Source of the DNA: Candidatus Bathyarchaeota archaeon
Lineage (GTDB): Archaea; Thermoproteota; Bathyarchaeia; Bathyarchaeales; Bathyarchaeaceae
DNA: 38,019 nucleotides
Assembly (NCBI GenBank): GCA_029882515.1
Contig: JAOUKN010000009.1
Location: 1 to 38,019 of the forward strand
Direction: 5' to 3'
In this document: piece after piece, positions 1-8,643 of the stretch
Layout of the letters: each line of letters opens with the position of its first letter
Numbering within the stretch: the first letter of the stretch is position 1
Notes under the pieces: generated by a model
Told to the model about the DNA's origin: nothing
Seen by the model: the letters and a program-made list of their open reading frames with translations, nothing else
Databases searched by the model: none
Program-made: the position numbers and the translations under genes

Positions 1-15
1 CAGCTTGACAACATG

Positions 16-92
16 TGGTGGGCCGGGCCGGACTTGAACCGGCGACCTTCTGCACGTCAAGCAGATGTCCTACCTAACTAGACTACCGGCCC
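16..92 (-). tRNA. tRNA-Val (anticodon GAC), CCA encoded
   Basis: Read on the minus strand, a full cloverleaf folds. The 7-bp acceptor pairs GGGCCGG with CCGGCCC. The D stem is GTCT/GGAC, and the anticodon stem TCTGC/GCAGA encloses loop TTGACGT. The T arm is GCCGG-TTCAAGT-CCGGC. Loop positions 34-36 read GAC, which decodes GUC valine codons. The discriminator is A and the terminal CCA is encoded at 16-18. No intron is seen. Confidence 0.95.
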
Positions 93-180
93 TTTAGGCA
101 TTTTCTAAGCGCTATTCTGTTTATTAAGTTTCCAGTTCAGTTAATGGAGTCTCATCTCTTCGTGGATTAGGATGACCAAG

Positions 181-1545
181 TTACTTTGCCACTACGTTAA
201 GTTCACTAACAACGACCTTAGGGGCGATGAACGTTTGTACTTGTCGTGCATCCTTTCCGAGCAATGAAATCTCCTTGATCATATCATAGGCATTCCCGGT
301 GATCATTACTCCCTTCACAGCGTAAGCGATTTCTCCATCCTTGATTCTCCATGCTGGCGCAATGGCCACGGAGAATTCCCCAGTTTCAGGATTTGATTGA
401 TGAGCTCCTTGAACCGACCGAACATAGTATCCGTTTCTCACTTCACGAATCAATTCATCATCAGTTACCGTTCCAGCCTCAAGCACAATATTTGTTGGTT
501 GTATGGTTGGAGTGGTGCCATATGGCGGGAGTCGCAAACCGCCTCCGCCTCGACTCGCATTTCCCGTGCTATTCTCACCTTCTAGTCTACCCCAATAATT
601 GTCGTACAAGAAGCTGCGAAGAATTCCATCCTCGATTATTGGTGTTCTCTGCTTGGGAACCCCTTCCATGTCCGTCTTTCCTGATCTGAGTCCACCGGCT
701 AATGTTCCATCATCAGAGATGCTGATGTTTTCACCAGCAATCTTTTTGCCTACTTTGTCTTTGAATAGGCTTCGCCCTCTAGAAACGATGTCGCCTCTTA
801 CAGACTGAACAAGAGTATAAGTAAGCATAGCTTCAAGTGCGAATGGCTCAAGTAGCACTGGAAACTTTCCTGCTTTCACCTTGCCAATGTTGATCGACTC
901 GATGGCAAGTCTTCCAGCTTCACGTCCTACCCACTCTGGATCAGGTTCGTACATCCTAGACGCCTTGAATTCATAGCATACTGGCGAAACTTGTGTTTCA
1001 GATCTTGCCATGGTCCCAAGAGCACAGACTAACGACGTCCCTTTATCTTCCACCTCAACGCCATTGGTGTTTAGGCATACTGCTTCTTGGACAAGAACCT
1101 CCACGCCGCCAAAGGCTGGCAAGACCCTCTTATCTACTTCATGCGCGACAGCCATCATCCGCTGGCATAAAAGAACAGTTTCATCAGAAGTAACGTCAGT
1201 CACCCGTTTATCGTAAGTCGCTCTCACTGGCGGATAGCCTTTCCTTCGTGGAAGCTGCCTCCAATTTTCATCCACACGACTGGCCTTACTGGCCTTAACA
1301 GCGTTTTCGGCTGTTTTTTTTAATTCTCCACTTGTCAGAATGTTTGTGTATGCGAATCCGACTTTTCTGCTTTCAACCGCTCTGATACCCATTCCCACGT
1401 CCATAACGTCGGTGCATGTCTTGATTTCCGCGCGCTCAATTTCTGAACCTATGGTATGCCGGTGTACAACAAGTGCCTCTGCTTCTTTTGCACCTGCTTT
1501 TACTGCTACGTTTATTGCTTCTCTGCACAGTCCTATAAAGTTCAT
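181..1545 (-). CDS. tldE: TldE/PmbA-type metalloprotease partner subunit
   Basis: This 454-residue protein matches the PmbA/TldE half of the TldD/TldE protease, which in bacteria matures microcin B17 and degrades CcdA. It has the family N-terminal alpha/beta domain and a C-terminal region rich in glycine (around SRGGGGLRLPP and NGYYVRSVQGAHQSNPETG). It lacks the HExxxH zinc motif, as expected for the non-metal partner. The ATG abuts the tldD stop codon directly, and a GGAGG Shine-Dalgarno (1553-1557) lies inside the end of tldD, so the two are translationally coupled. The archaeal substrate is unknown. The function is assigned by family; the peptide target cannot be read from the sequence. 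Confidence 0.9.
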   Translation of the reverse strand: MNFIGLCREAINVAVKAGAKEAEALVVHRHTIGSEIERAEIKTCTDVMDVGMGIRAVESRKVGFAYTNILTSGELKKTAENAVKASKASRVDENWRQLPRRKGYPPVRATYDKRVTDVTSDETVLLCQRMMAVAHEVDKRVLPAFGGVEVLVQEAVCLNTNGVEVEDKGTSLVCALGTMARSETQVSPVCYEFKASRMYEPDPEWVGREAGRLAIESINIGKVKAGKFPVLLEPFALEAMLTYTLVQSVRGDIVSRGRSLFKDKVGKKIAGENISISDDGTLAGGLRSGKTDMEGVPKQRTPIIEDGILRSFLYDNYWGRLEGENSTGNASRGGGGLRLPPYGTTPTIQPTNIVLEAGTVTDDELIREVRNGYYVRSVQGAHQSNPETGEFSVAIAPAWRIKDGEIAYAVKGVMITGNAYDMIKEISLLGKDARQVQTFIAPKVVVSELNVVAK

Positions 1546-2922
1546 TTAAGATCCTCCAATTAAGATGCTTTTCACACGTACAGGAGGCCCACCAGGCGAC
1601 ACGAACATATACTGCCCTTTACCACAACGTCCCAATTCCAATCCAAAATCTTCTCCACATGCGTCAACCTGTTTCAAAGTTTCTAACGTGTTTCCGGATA
1701 TCCCAACGTTTCTGACTGGGTCACCAAGTTCACCATCAACGATTTTAAAGGCACTTTGAACGCCGACTGTGAACGTGCCATCCAAGTTGGCTTGTCCACC
1801 TCTGAAGGCTTCAAGAAAATATCCGAATTTAATATCTTCAAGGAGTTCTGCAAAGGTGTAATCTCCTTTTTCAAAGCATGTATCCCGCATTCTTATCAAG
1901 GGTGGAAAACGGAAATCCTGTGCTCGGGCATTTCCAGTAGGGCTCACATTCATTTTTCCAGCAGTTTCTCGATTATGCATAAATCCCACGAGGACGCCGT
2001 CACGTATTAGAAGAGTTTTTTGGCCCGATACGCCTTCATCGTCGTATTTGAGAGCTCCAAATCCTTGAGGGATGAGCGCTGAGTCAAATATTGTGACTTG
2101 TTCGCTGGCGATTTTTTCTCCAATTTTTCCCATTACAGCACTGCCAGCAAGCGCTAAATCTGCTTCGCATATATGCCCAAGGGCTTCGTGCGCTAAGACT
2201 CCAACTACGTTCGTTCCGATGACAGCTGGATGTAGTCCGCTTTTCGGAGTTTTTGCTTCTAATTGTTGGGTTACCTTCTTGCTCACTCTTTCAGCGATCT
2301 TTCTAGGGAGTTCTAAATCAAAGAGTTCATATCCGTGTGCTCCTGTCTCATCTCTTGCACTTGCCATAATTCCGTTACTCTTCCCAGTGACCCAGCAATA
2401 GTTCCAAACGAACATTTTCTCCTGTTCAATGAATGTACCGTCAGTGGTTGCAAGTGTCTGCTCGGTTGCCAGATCGGCGTAGTTGATCGTTACACTTTTA
2501 ATTCTTTTGTCAAAGTCGAAGCACGTTTTGTTTATCGTTAATAGGTTGTTCACTTTTGTGGAGATGCCGACCTCTCGCGGGTCTTTCTTGACAAGAACTG
2601 TTGCTTTGTCTTCCACTGCTTTTACAGGGGCCAGCTTAACAGTTTCTCTAACACTTCTGCCTGCAGCTTTAGCCATACTGAAAGCTGAGTTAGCTGACTT
2701 TTCTAGATTGTTTTGCTCCAGAGAGTTGGTTGTCGAAAATCCCCATGCGTTTTCTGCCAGAACTCGAATTGCGGCACCTGTTTCAGTTGACAAAGTGACG
2801 GCTTCAACTTGTCCATCTCTGACAGTAATGAACGTATTGTTGTTGTTCTGCGCTCTTATTTCAGCGTACGATGCTCCACGTTTTCTCAGTTTCTCTAATA
2901 CTGAAGTAAAAGTTTCTTTCAA
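1546..2922 (-). CDS. tldD: TldD-type zinc metalloprotease
   Basis: This 458-residue protein is the catalytic half of the TldD/TldE heterodimer. The HEALGH motif at residues 245-250 gives the HExxxH pair of zinc-ligand histidines with the catalytic Glu. The C-terminal GRCGKGQ segment is placed where the family has its third ligand, a cysteine. It is upstream of tldE with no gap, so the pair is one operon. The apparent start is TTG; the only candidate Shine-Dalgarno (AAGGA) lies right against it, and a stop codon lies eight codons upstream, so there is little choice of start. An upstream TTTAAAT box would give a short leader. Confidence 0.92.
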   Translation of the reverse strand: MKETFTSVLEKLRKRGASYAEIRAQNNNNTFITVRDGQVEAVTLSTETGAAIRVLAENAWGFSTTNSLEQNNLEKSANSAFSMAKAAGRSVRETVKLAPVKAVEDKATVLVKKDPREVGISTKVNNLLTINKTCFDFDKRIKSVTINYADLATEQTLATTDGTFIEQEKMFVWNYCWVTGKSNGIMASARDETGAHGYELFDLELPRKIAERVSKKVTQQLEAKTPKSGLHPAVIGTNVVGVLAHEALGHICEADLALAGSAVMGKIGEKIASEQVTIFDSALIPQGFGALKYDDEGVSGQKTLLIRDGVLVGFMHNRETAGKMNVSPTGNARAQDFRFPPLIRMRDTCFEKGDYTFAELLEDIKFGYFLEAFRGGQANLDGTFTVGVQSAFKIVDGELGDPVRNVGISGNTLETLKQVDACGEDFGLELGRCGKGQYMFVSPGGPPVRVKSILIGGS

Positions 2923-2968
2923 TCCTTGCCCAGCTTGAAAGTTTTAGCATGTTGTTGGTCCTGAAAAG

Positions 2969-2975
2969 ATTTAAA
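2969..2975 (-). promoter_or_regulatory. Probable TATA box of the tldD-tldE operon
   Basis: TTTAAAT on the minus strand lies about 47 nt upstream of the tldD TTG. It would place the transcript start near 2946 and leave a leader of about 24 nt. This is assigned by archaeal promoter spacing only. Confidence 0.45.
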
Positions 2976-3147
2976 GTTTCTGCGGCTACAGAACGCGGAC
3001 GCACATACTACAAGAATCACATAACACCACGCGCGTAGTATGAATATTTCGCTAGACACGATATACTACGTTTTTCAGTATATTATCTCGTGAGAAAATT
3101 TCCTTTTAAGTTATTTCTAGAACTCAGTTCTATACGAGGCTTTCAAA

Positions 3148-3309
3148 ATGTTTGAACATCCTCTGATTCTTTTACAGACTACCATTGACATATTAGCTCC
3201 TCTCTCTCTAGCATCGAATGAAGCGACGTTTCTGCTTTTATTAATTGCACTTATATCTTTTGGAACTCTCTATTCCCAAACGTTCAGAATAAAATATAAA
3301 TTCACTTGA
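3148..3309 (+). CDS. Possible 53-residue small membrane protein
   Basis: An ATG preceded by GAGG (3136-3139, 8-nt spacer) opens a 53-codon frame. The product has a hydrophobic middle (around ATFLLLLIALISFGTLY) and a basic C-terminus ending RIKYKFT, as in a single-span membrane peptide with a cytoplasmic positive tail. No homologue is recognised. The case rests on ribosome-site spacing and the transmembrane pattern only, so it could be a chance frame in AT-rich DNA. Confidence 0.35.
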   Translation: MFEHPLILLQTTIDILAPLSLASNEATFLLLLIALISFGTLYSQTFRIKYKFT

Positions 3310-3369
3310 TAGCTGAAGCAGATTCTCACAAGCAAGACATGCGAAGGTTCGCTGGCACAAATGGAGTTT

Positions 3370-3378
3370 GCGCGCGCG
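3370..3378. repeat. Alternating GC tract (GCGCGCGCG)
   Basis: Nine-base alternating G/C run in AT-rich intergenic DNA upstream of the DUF998-like gene. It is one of a set of such tracts in this window. Confidence 0.6.
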
Positions 3379-3465
3379 AAAAGACAAGTATAGAAGAAAA
3401 AGCATATACATTACTCTCAATGAGAATCCCTATTTTGAGTGAAGGCTTGACCTAAACATCAAAAC

Positions 3466-4083
3466 GTGAAAATTATGAATATTTTTCAGATTTTAGCAAT
3501 TTGTGGAATGCTTAGTCCAATTGTATATACTGTCATGTGGATTCTTGGAGGTATTTTGCAACTGGATTATAGTCATATTCGAGATGATATAAGTTCACTA
3601 TTTGCAGTTGGCGCTCCTAACAAAGGGCTGATGCAATCTTTCATTATTACTTCTAGTGTTTTGTTGTTGGTATTTTACATTGGATTACATGAGGGGATGA
3701 ACGATGGGGGAGGTTCAATTGTAGGACCTGTTTTATTTTTGGCTAGTTCAGTGTTGGGAATACTCGTTGCGCTCTTCTTCCCTCTTGACGCTGGGGGTGC
3801 AATCATAACTCTCAGGGGGAAGATGCATCTAATTCTTGTTGTTGGATCGGGATTATTGACAATTGCTGGGATGGTGGCACTGTGGTTTCGATTACAGTTG
3901 GTAGAAGTGTGGAGTGCTTTTGCAACCTATTCACTCATTTCAGCTATAGTTTCACTCGTTCTTGTAATTATCTCAGCGATATTCATCAAAAGTAAATACA
4001 GGGGTTTCCTTGAACGATTAGGGGTCACGCCCTATCAACTCTACTACTTTGTTCTTGGTCTGATGGTTTTTCTGAATAATTAA
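3466..4083 (+). CDS. DUF998-family membrane protein
   Basis: This roughly 205-residue, strongly hydrophobic protein has about six predicted transmembrane helices, starting at ILAICGMLSPIVYTVMW. The first loop has the D-Y-S-H-I-R-D-D-I-S-S-L-F pattern typical of DUF998 proteins, which have a conserved membrane fold and no established function. The frame opens with GTG at 3466; an ATG three codons later (3475) is an equally good start, and neither has a clear Shine-Dalgarno. It stands alone, followed by a separate small-ORF/flavin-reductase unit. Confidence 0.8.
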   Translation: MKIMNIFQILAICGMLSPIVYTVMWILGGILQLDYSHIRDDISSLFAVGAPNKGLMQSFIITSSVLLLVFYIGLHEGMNDGGGSIVGPVLFLASSVLGILVALFFPLDAGGAIITLRGKMHLILVVGSGLLTIAGMVALWFRLQLVEVWSAFATYSLISAIVSLVLVIISAIFIKSKYRGFLERLGVTPYQLYYFVLGLMVFLNN

Positions 4084-4146
4084 TCATTTAATCGTAGTAG
4101 GTGAATGCCTTTTAGTTTCGCATGCTCGGTTGGTTGAAGAAGGGAA

Positions 4147-4326
4147 ATGAAATTCTTATTCAGTCCTATGCGCTCGCTTATACCAACCAATGATGGTGAG
4201 ATTGTTGAAAAGCAGTTTCAAGAGGATGGAGAGCAGAAAAGCATGATACATGTATGTATCTTGAAGAGCGTAACCGTTATCTACCTCTGTGGAATTGTAA
4301 CGAGAACATCGCAAAGGTGGTTATGA
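4147..4326 (+). CDS. Possible 59-residue ORF coupled to flavin reductase
   Basis: An ATG preceded by AAGGGA opens a 59-codon frame whose TGA stop overlaps the ATG of the flavin reductase (ATGA at 4323-4326), the standard arrangement of translationally coupled genes. The first half is charged and looks coding (SLIPTNDGEIVEKQFQEDGE), and the second half is hydrophobic with Cys. No family is recognised. The overlap is the main support. The alternative is that this is only leader sequence. Confidence 0.4.
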   Translation: MKFLFSPMRSLIPTNDGEIVEKQFQEDGEQKSMIHVCILKSVTVIYLCGIVTRTSQRWL

Positions 4327-4898
4327 TGAGAAAAGCCAAGACTAAATTCAATCGTCCACCATTAATTCTACCAGTGTGCCTTGTCGGAGCCAACGTAGAT
4401 GGAAAACCTAACTTCGAGGCAATTGCATGGTTCAACATAGCAGATTACAACCCATATCTGATCAGCATATCGTCGGAGAGAACCCACTACACAAACAAAG
4501 GAATACGGAAAAACAAGGAATTCAGTATAAACGTACCATCTGCTGACATGGCTGCAGTGACAGATTACTGCGGGACATATTCTGGTGAGAAAGTTGACAA
4601 ATCAAAGGTATTCGACGTCTTCTACGGGGAACTCACGAATGCCCCCATGATAAGTGAATGCCCTATCAATGTGGAATGTAAACTCGCCAGAACGATAGAA
4701 CTATCTCATGGCGAAGTGTTCATCGGGGAGGTAGTTGGAGTATACATAGAAGAGAAGTACCTAACAGGCAACAAGCCGGATATAAGAAAGATCGACCCTC
4801 TTTTATTCGAGGAGGGTCTCGGGAATTACTGGAAACTTGGCAAACACATTGGAAAGATCCACAACATCGGAAAGGATTACAAACCGAAGTCAAAATGA
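4323..4898 (+). CDS. Flavin reductase-like FMN-binding protein
   Basis: The 191-residue product has the flavin-reductase-like (DIM6/NTAB) split-barrel pattern. An N-terminal strand pair (PPLILPVCLVGANVDGKPNF) is followed by a segment covering NPYLISISSERTHYTNKGI, which normally contacts the FMN phosphate, and later EVFIGEVVGVYIEE. Such proteins bind FMN and use NAD(P)H, or act as small flavoproteins in redox supply. A longer in-frame start exists at 4254, but AAAGGTGG lies just upstream of ATG 4323 and the homologous region begins there, so 4323 is preferred. The electron partner is unknown. Confidence 0.82.
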   Translation: MMRKAKTKFNRPPLILPVCLVGANVDGKPNFEAIAWFNIADYNPYLISISSERTHYTNKGIRKNKEFSINVPSADMAAVTDYCGTYSGEKVDKSKVFDVFYGELTNAPMISECPINVECKLARTIELSHGEVFIGEVVGVYIEEKYLTGNKPDIRKIDPLLFEEGLGNYWKLGKHIGKIHNIGKDYKPKSK

Positions 4899-5089
4899 AA
4901 GACAGGCGTGCCTGCTTCTATATCCTCAGCGTTTTTTGTCCTATGCAGTCAACATCGTCGTTGGTTGGATGCGCACGCAACAACGTGATCTCAGTTGATT
5001 CAGGCTGGATGTATTCAGAGTCATAGATTTCAGTTAAGAAAGAAATTAAGAGTAGTCTTCACCTATTCTAGCGAGTTGGAGGTATAGTA

Positions 5090-6178
5090 TTGTTTTCTGA
5101 GACTACTGAAGAATTGCTTCTGTTCCTAGAACACAGTAAAGAGAGAAGTTGTAGTGTTGTTGTTATGCCAGATTTCTTCCTCGATCGCTTCATATCTTAC
5201 GAAGGAGACGTCAAAGATTTCCATAAGAGCGTCTCTGACATTGCGGGGCGGAAGGGCGGAAGCATAAACGGCATTGGACAAATGGATTTTAGAGGCGGAA
5301 ACGCGGCAAACACTGCGGCTGCCCTAGCCGTTCTGGGTGCTAAAGTTTATCCTATCATCCACACAAGTTCCTTAGGACTGACTCTGCTCAACCATTACCT
5401 TCAGCCCTATAACGTCGACCTTTCCTACGTGAAAGCAGACGGTGAAACCTCTATCACGACAGCCATCGAACTCACCCATAGAAAAGAAAAGGTTAACGTA
5501 ATGCTGCGAGATCTCGGCTCATTAGCTAAATTTAGTTCTTCAGATTTCACTTTGAGAGATTATCAACTCTTGGAAAAAGCCGACTACGTATGTGTGTTCA
5601 ACTGGGCTGGCACTCGACGTTATGGAACAGAACTTGCCCAAACAATATTTAGTCATGTAAAAAAGAAGGGAAAGGGAAAAACATACTATGACACAGCCGA
5701 CCCAACACCTAACAAAGGCAAGATTTCTACATTAATGAAAACGGTTCTCTCCACCAACATAGTTGACATACTGAGTGTAAATGAAAACGAAGCCATCCAA
5801 TATGCCTCTCAACTAGACCATAAAAAGATAGAAGAACTCCAAAAAAATATGCGATTAGACGAACTTGCCAAGGAATGTGCTAGAATCCTAGCCCAAAACT
5901 TGTCTGCCCGCATAGATCTTCACGCCACCACCTACGCAGGTACATTCACAAAAAGCAAAGAAACAATAGTTCCAGCTTTAAAAGTCCCTGTTAAACGAAT
6001 AACAGGCGCGGGAGACGCGTGGAATGCAGCCAACTTATATGCGGATGCTAACAAATTCTCTGATTCGCATAGACTAGGTTTTGCCAACGCAATAGCCGCA
6101 TATTACATAAGCAATCGACGCCCAGAACACCCAACGTCGGCACAACTCAAAATGTTCATTCAAAACTACCAGAACTGA
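5090..6178 (+). CDS. PfkB-family carbohydrate kinase
   Basis: The 362-residue protein has the ribokinase/PfkB fold signatures. GGNAAN at residues 69-74 is the sugar-contacting N-terminal motif. ITGAGDAWNAAN near residue 306 is the second signature with the catalytic Asp and anion hole. The start is TTG, supported by a GGAGGT Shine-Dalgarno at 5078-5083 with a 6-nt spacer. A roughly 60-residue N-terminal segment precedes the usual motif. The substrate (sugar, nucleoside or sugar phosphate) cannot be told from sequence, and no sugar transporter or pathway gene lies beside it. Confidence 0.85.
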   Translation: MFSETTEELLLFLEHSKERSCSVVVMPDFFLDRFISYEGDVKDFHKSVSDIAGRKGGSINGIGQMDFRGGNAANTAAALAVLGAKVYPIIHTSSLGLTLLNHYLQPYNVDLSYVKADGETSITTAIELTHRKEKVNVMLRDLGSLAKFSSSDFTLRDYQLLEKADYVCVFNWAGTRRYGTELAQTIFSHVKKKGKGKTYYDTADPTPNKGKISTLMKTVLSTNIVDILSVNENEAIQYASQLDHKKIEELQKNMRLDELAKECARILAQNLSARIDLHATTYAGTFTKSKETIVPALKVPVKRITGAGDAWNAANLYADANKFSDSHRLGFANAIAAYYISNRRPEHPTSAQLKMFIQNYQN

Positions 6179-6494
6179 GACACCAGAGAAACGAGACAAT
6201 GGAAGTTAGAATGGCTTAAGAAGAGTAGATTGCGCGCGCATTAATGTTGGGAAAAGCTAGGGAATCCTCGAAGGCAACTCGATCTCCATTGACTGGCCTT
6301 TTTCTTTTCGGTAGTTATTCGAAGGAAAAAAGAAACATACACAATACACACCAAACTGGTTTGTGAGATTGTTTGGTTTTCTTGTAACCTTATTTGAGGT
6401 TCTGATAACTTGTCGGTTGATGAAACAAGAGAGAAGGTCGAACTCATGGCTAAAATAAAAAAGAGGGGATTTGTTTTCTTGATCGCGTTTCAAA
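6179..6494. other. Intergenic stretch between convergent pfkB-like gene and tautomerase
   Basis: No gene is supported here. It holds a perfectly palindromic TGCGCGCGCA (6231-6240) about 52 nt after the kinase stop and several T-rich runs that could end transcription from both sides. Short frames on either strand lack coding character. Confidence 0.5.
6231..6240. repeat. Palindromic alternating GC tract (TGCGCGCGCA)
   Basis: Perfect 10-bp palindrome of alternating purine and pyrimidine, followed by TTAATG. It belongs to the recurrent set of non-coding GC tracts. Confidence 0.65.
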
Positions 6495-6713
6495 CTATGG
6501 TTTGGGAAGAGTCTCCAAGACTTTGGCGAGAGGTTTGGTCCCAAGGTAAATGTTTGGTATGGGGATGTCACGAAAACCTACTACTGTGATGCTTGTCGTG
6601 TCAATCTTAAAGGCTTTCTTTTCTTCCTCGGCGATGATCTCGGTTACTTTCTTCGCTATTCGGTCTTTTGCGTCTTGAGGTAAGGCTGGACCAGATATCT
6701 CAACTATTGGCAT
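6495..6713 (-). CDS. 4-oxalocrotonate tautomerase-family protein
   Basis: The product is 72 residues. After removal of Met it would begin with Pro-1, the catalytic base of the 4-OT tautomerase superfamily (MPIVEISGP). It has the family helix region (DAKDRIAKKVTEIIAEEE) and the second strand (TSITVVGF). A longer frame extends upstream to 6890, but ATG 6713 has a GGAG Shine-Dalgarno about 5 nt upstream and gives the normal family length and Pro-1, so that start is chosen. The substrate is unknown; members isomerise enol/keto acids. Confidence 0.85.
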   Translation of the reverse strand: MPIVEISGPALPQDAKDRIAKKVTEIIAEEEKKAFKIDTTSITVVGFRDIPIPNIYLGTKPLAKVLETLPKP

Positions 6714-6988
6714 GTTATCTCCAGTTCTTTTTTCTGTTGAAACAAGGGAAAAAGTTTGTGCATGGCAAAACCTGAGCATGTTTAAGGATTGCTTGGAAGC
6801 CAAAGGAAAAGTTATCAGAACTGTATTTAACATGTTTATTATTTGCAGAGTATGCAGTATCATATGGTTAGGTATGGTCAAGCAGATCAAAATTCGCGAC
6901 TCCAGCCCATAAGAAAGGTCTTATTCTCGACTTAGAAGACAAGTCTGGTGTTATTGTTGTCACTATTCGAGAGCCTTTGAGAGAACGA

Positions 6989-6996
6989 TTATAAGC
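6989..6996 (+). promoter_or_regulatory. Probable TATA box of the carboxyltransferase-biotin carrier operon
   Basis: ATTATAAG is centred about 32 nt upstream of the first ATG (7025). The transcript would start only a few bases before it, giving a leaderless or very short-leader mRNA. Confidence 0.45.
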
Positions 6997-7024
6997 TTGT
7001 TTTATCTTCATTATTCATTCTTTC

Positions 7025-8638
7025 ATGGTGGCTATCATGGATTACAAAGGTAAGTCTCGGAATCTGCAAGACATGATTAAAAAGCGGCTTTCCAACAGAA
7101 GACGTGAAATCTTTATTACAGACACGACTTTTCGAGATGCCCACCAGTCATTGATGGCCACGAGAATGAGAACAGAATCGATGCTGCACATAGCTGAAAA
7201 GATAGATCAAGTCGGATTTTTCTCATTGGAAGTTTGGGGTGGAGCAACCTTTGACGTATGCATACGATATCTAGCTGAGGACCCATGGGAAAGAGTTCGC
7301 TCTTTAAAAAAACATATACGGAAAACACCGTTGCAAATGTTACTGCGAGGACAAAACATAGTTGGTTACAAAAACTATCCAGACGAAGTTGTTAAGAGAT
7401 TCGTTGAAAAGGCGGCTGAAGTTGGCATCGATATCTTCCGTATTTTTGACGCCCTCAACGATGTGCGAAACCTGAAAACATCCATCAGAACGGTTAAAAA
7501 GGTTGGTGCTCACGCTCAAGGCTCCATATGTTATACCATAAGCCCAGTGCACACCATTGAACATTATTTGGAAATCGCAAAAGAATTGGCAGAGCTAGAT
7601 TGTGACTCCATTTGTATCAAGGACATGGCCGGTATGCTTTCTCCGAAAATGGCTTATGATGTGGTCTCAGCCTTAAAGAAAGAAATAGGCTTACCAGTGC
7701 ATCTCCACTGCCACTCAACAAGTGGTATGGTCTTCATGACGTATCTGAGGGCTTGCGACGCGGGCGCTGATATGGTAGATACAGCTTTCTCGCCGTTGGG
7801 GTGGGGTACGTCTCAACCACCAGTGGAGACGCTTGTTGCAGCACTGAAAGATACACCATATGATCCAGGCCTTGACATGGATTTGCTCATCGAGATAGCC
7901 GAGTATTTCAAAGGATTACGTGAAAAATATTACGATCCCATTCACCTAATAAGTCCACTATCAGAGAGGATTGACACATCTATTCTGGTTCATCAAATCC
8001 CTGGAGGAATGTTTTCCAACCTGATTTCCCAATTAAAAGAGCAAAACGCCATGGATAGGCTCAAAGAGGTTTTGGAGGAAGTGCCAAGGGTTCGGAAAGA
8101 TTTGGGATATCCGCCGCTGGTTACTCCAACCAGTCAGTTAGTGGGTACGCAAGCTGTCTTTAACGTGCTCTCAGGTGAAAGATACAGCATGGTGCCGAAA
8201 GAAGTGAAAGACTACGTCAAGGGATTTTACGGTAAACCCCCAGTACCCATAGGCGAGGAGATTAAGAGAAAAATAATCGGAGATGAAAAAGGTATCACAT
8301 GTCGCCCAGCAGATTTGCTGGAGCCACAACTTAAATCTATACCCAAAAGGGTGCGAGTTTTTTTCGAGAAAGAAGAGGACGCGTTGACGTATATTCTGTT
8401 TCCTCAGACGGCCCTGGAATTCTTTAAAAAGAGAACCCAGAAACAGAAGAAAGAAACAATAAGCATTAGCGAAACTGAAAAGCAAAAATTAGAAGAAGTC
8501 GCAGTTGTGTCAACCGCCATAGCCACCTACCTAGAAAGTGTAGGTGAAGTAAAGGCAGTAATCCCCGCAAGAAGAACTAAGAAAACCTCTGAGTGGGCAA
8601 TGACAGGCAGACGAGAATTAATCGGACTCACCAGTTAG
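7025..8638 (+). CDS. Biotin-dependent carboxyltransferase (PycB/OadA/5S type) with OadG-like tail
   Basis: The 537-residue protein carries the carboxyltransferase TIM barrel shared by pyruvate carboxylase B, oxaloacetate decarboxylase alpha and transcarboxylase 5S. DTTFRDAHQSL (33-43) provides a metal Asp, KDMAG (199-203) the lysine expected to be carbamylated, and HLHCHSTSG (226-234) the metal histidines. The conserved post-barrel domain follows to about residue 475. The last 55 residues (EEVAVVSTAIATYLE and SEWAMTGRRELIG) resemble the C-terminus of OadG/MmdD small subunits. There is no internal biotin domain; a separate carrier follows immediately. The actual acid (pyruvate, oxaloacetate or methylmalonyl-CoA) is not certain. 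ATG 7025 fits the TATA position, while ATG 7037 has GGTGG ahead of it. Confidence 0.88.
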   Translation: MVAIMDYKGKSRNLQDMIKKRLSNRRREIFITDTTFRDAHQSLMATRMRTESMLHIAEKIDQVGFFSLEVWGGATFDVCIRYLAEDPWERVRSLKKHIRKTPLQMLLRGQNIVGYKNYPDEVVKRFVEKAAEVGIDIFRIFDALNDVRNLKTSIRTVKKVGAHAQGSICYTISPVHTIEHYLEIAKELAELDCDSICIKDMAGMLSPKMAYDVVSALKKEIGLPVHLHCHSTSGMVFMTYLRACDAGADMVDTAFSPLGWGTSQPPVETLVAALKDTPYDPGLDMDLLIEIAEYFKGLREKYYDPIHLISPLSERIDTSILVHQIPGGMFSNLISQLKEQNAMDRLKEVLEEVPRVRKDLGYPPLVTPTSQLVGTQAVFNVLSGERYSMVPKEVKDYVKGFYGKPPVPIGEEIKRKIIGDEKGITCRPADLLEPQLKSIPKRVRVFFEKEEDALTYILFPQTALEFFKKRTQKQKKETISISETEKQKLEEVAVVSTAIATYLESVGEVKAVIPARRTKKTSEWAMTGRRELIGLTS

Positions 8639-8643
8639 ACGAG

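Larger units (their letters stand above)
3030..3465. other. Intergenic stretch between divergent tldD and the DUF998-like gene
   Basis: This AT-rich stretch carries one plausible short ORF (3148-3309, listed separately), a short CGCGCG at 3030-3035 and an alternating GC tract at 3370-3378. No RNA gene fold or longer conserved frame was recognised. Confidence 0.4.

Noticed and set aside
6714-6890. 59-residue N-terminal extension of the tautomerase
   Set aside because: It would bury the catalytic Pro-1. The internal ATG has its own GGAG ribosome site.
6872-6994. Open frame with coding-like text (HKKGLILDLEDKSGVIVVTIREPLRERL in pieces) upstream of the carboxyltransferase gene
   Set aside because: There is no start codon in frame after the upstream stop. 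An ATG at 6874 reads a different frame that ends after 12 codons. It may be a remnant or an undetected frameshift, but it is not supportable as a gene.
8593-8643. Upstream GTG start for the biotin carrier, overlapping the carboxyltransferase gene
   Set aside because: The added residues (GNDRQTRINRTHQLDE) are an out-of-frame reading of the previous gene and have no ribosome site. Family similarity begins after GTG 8644.
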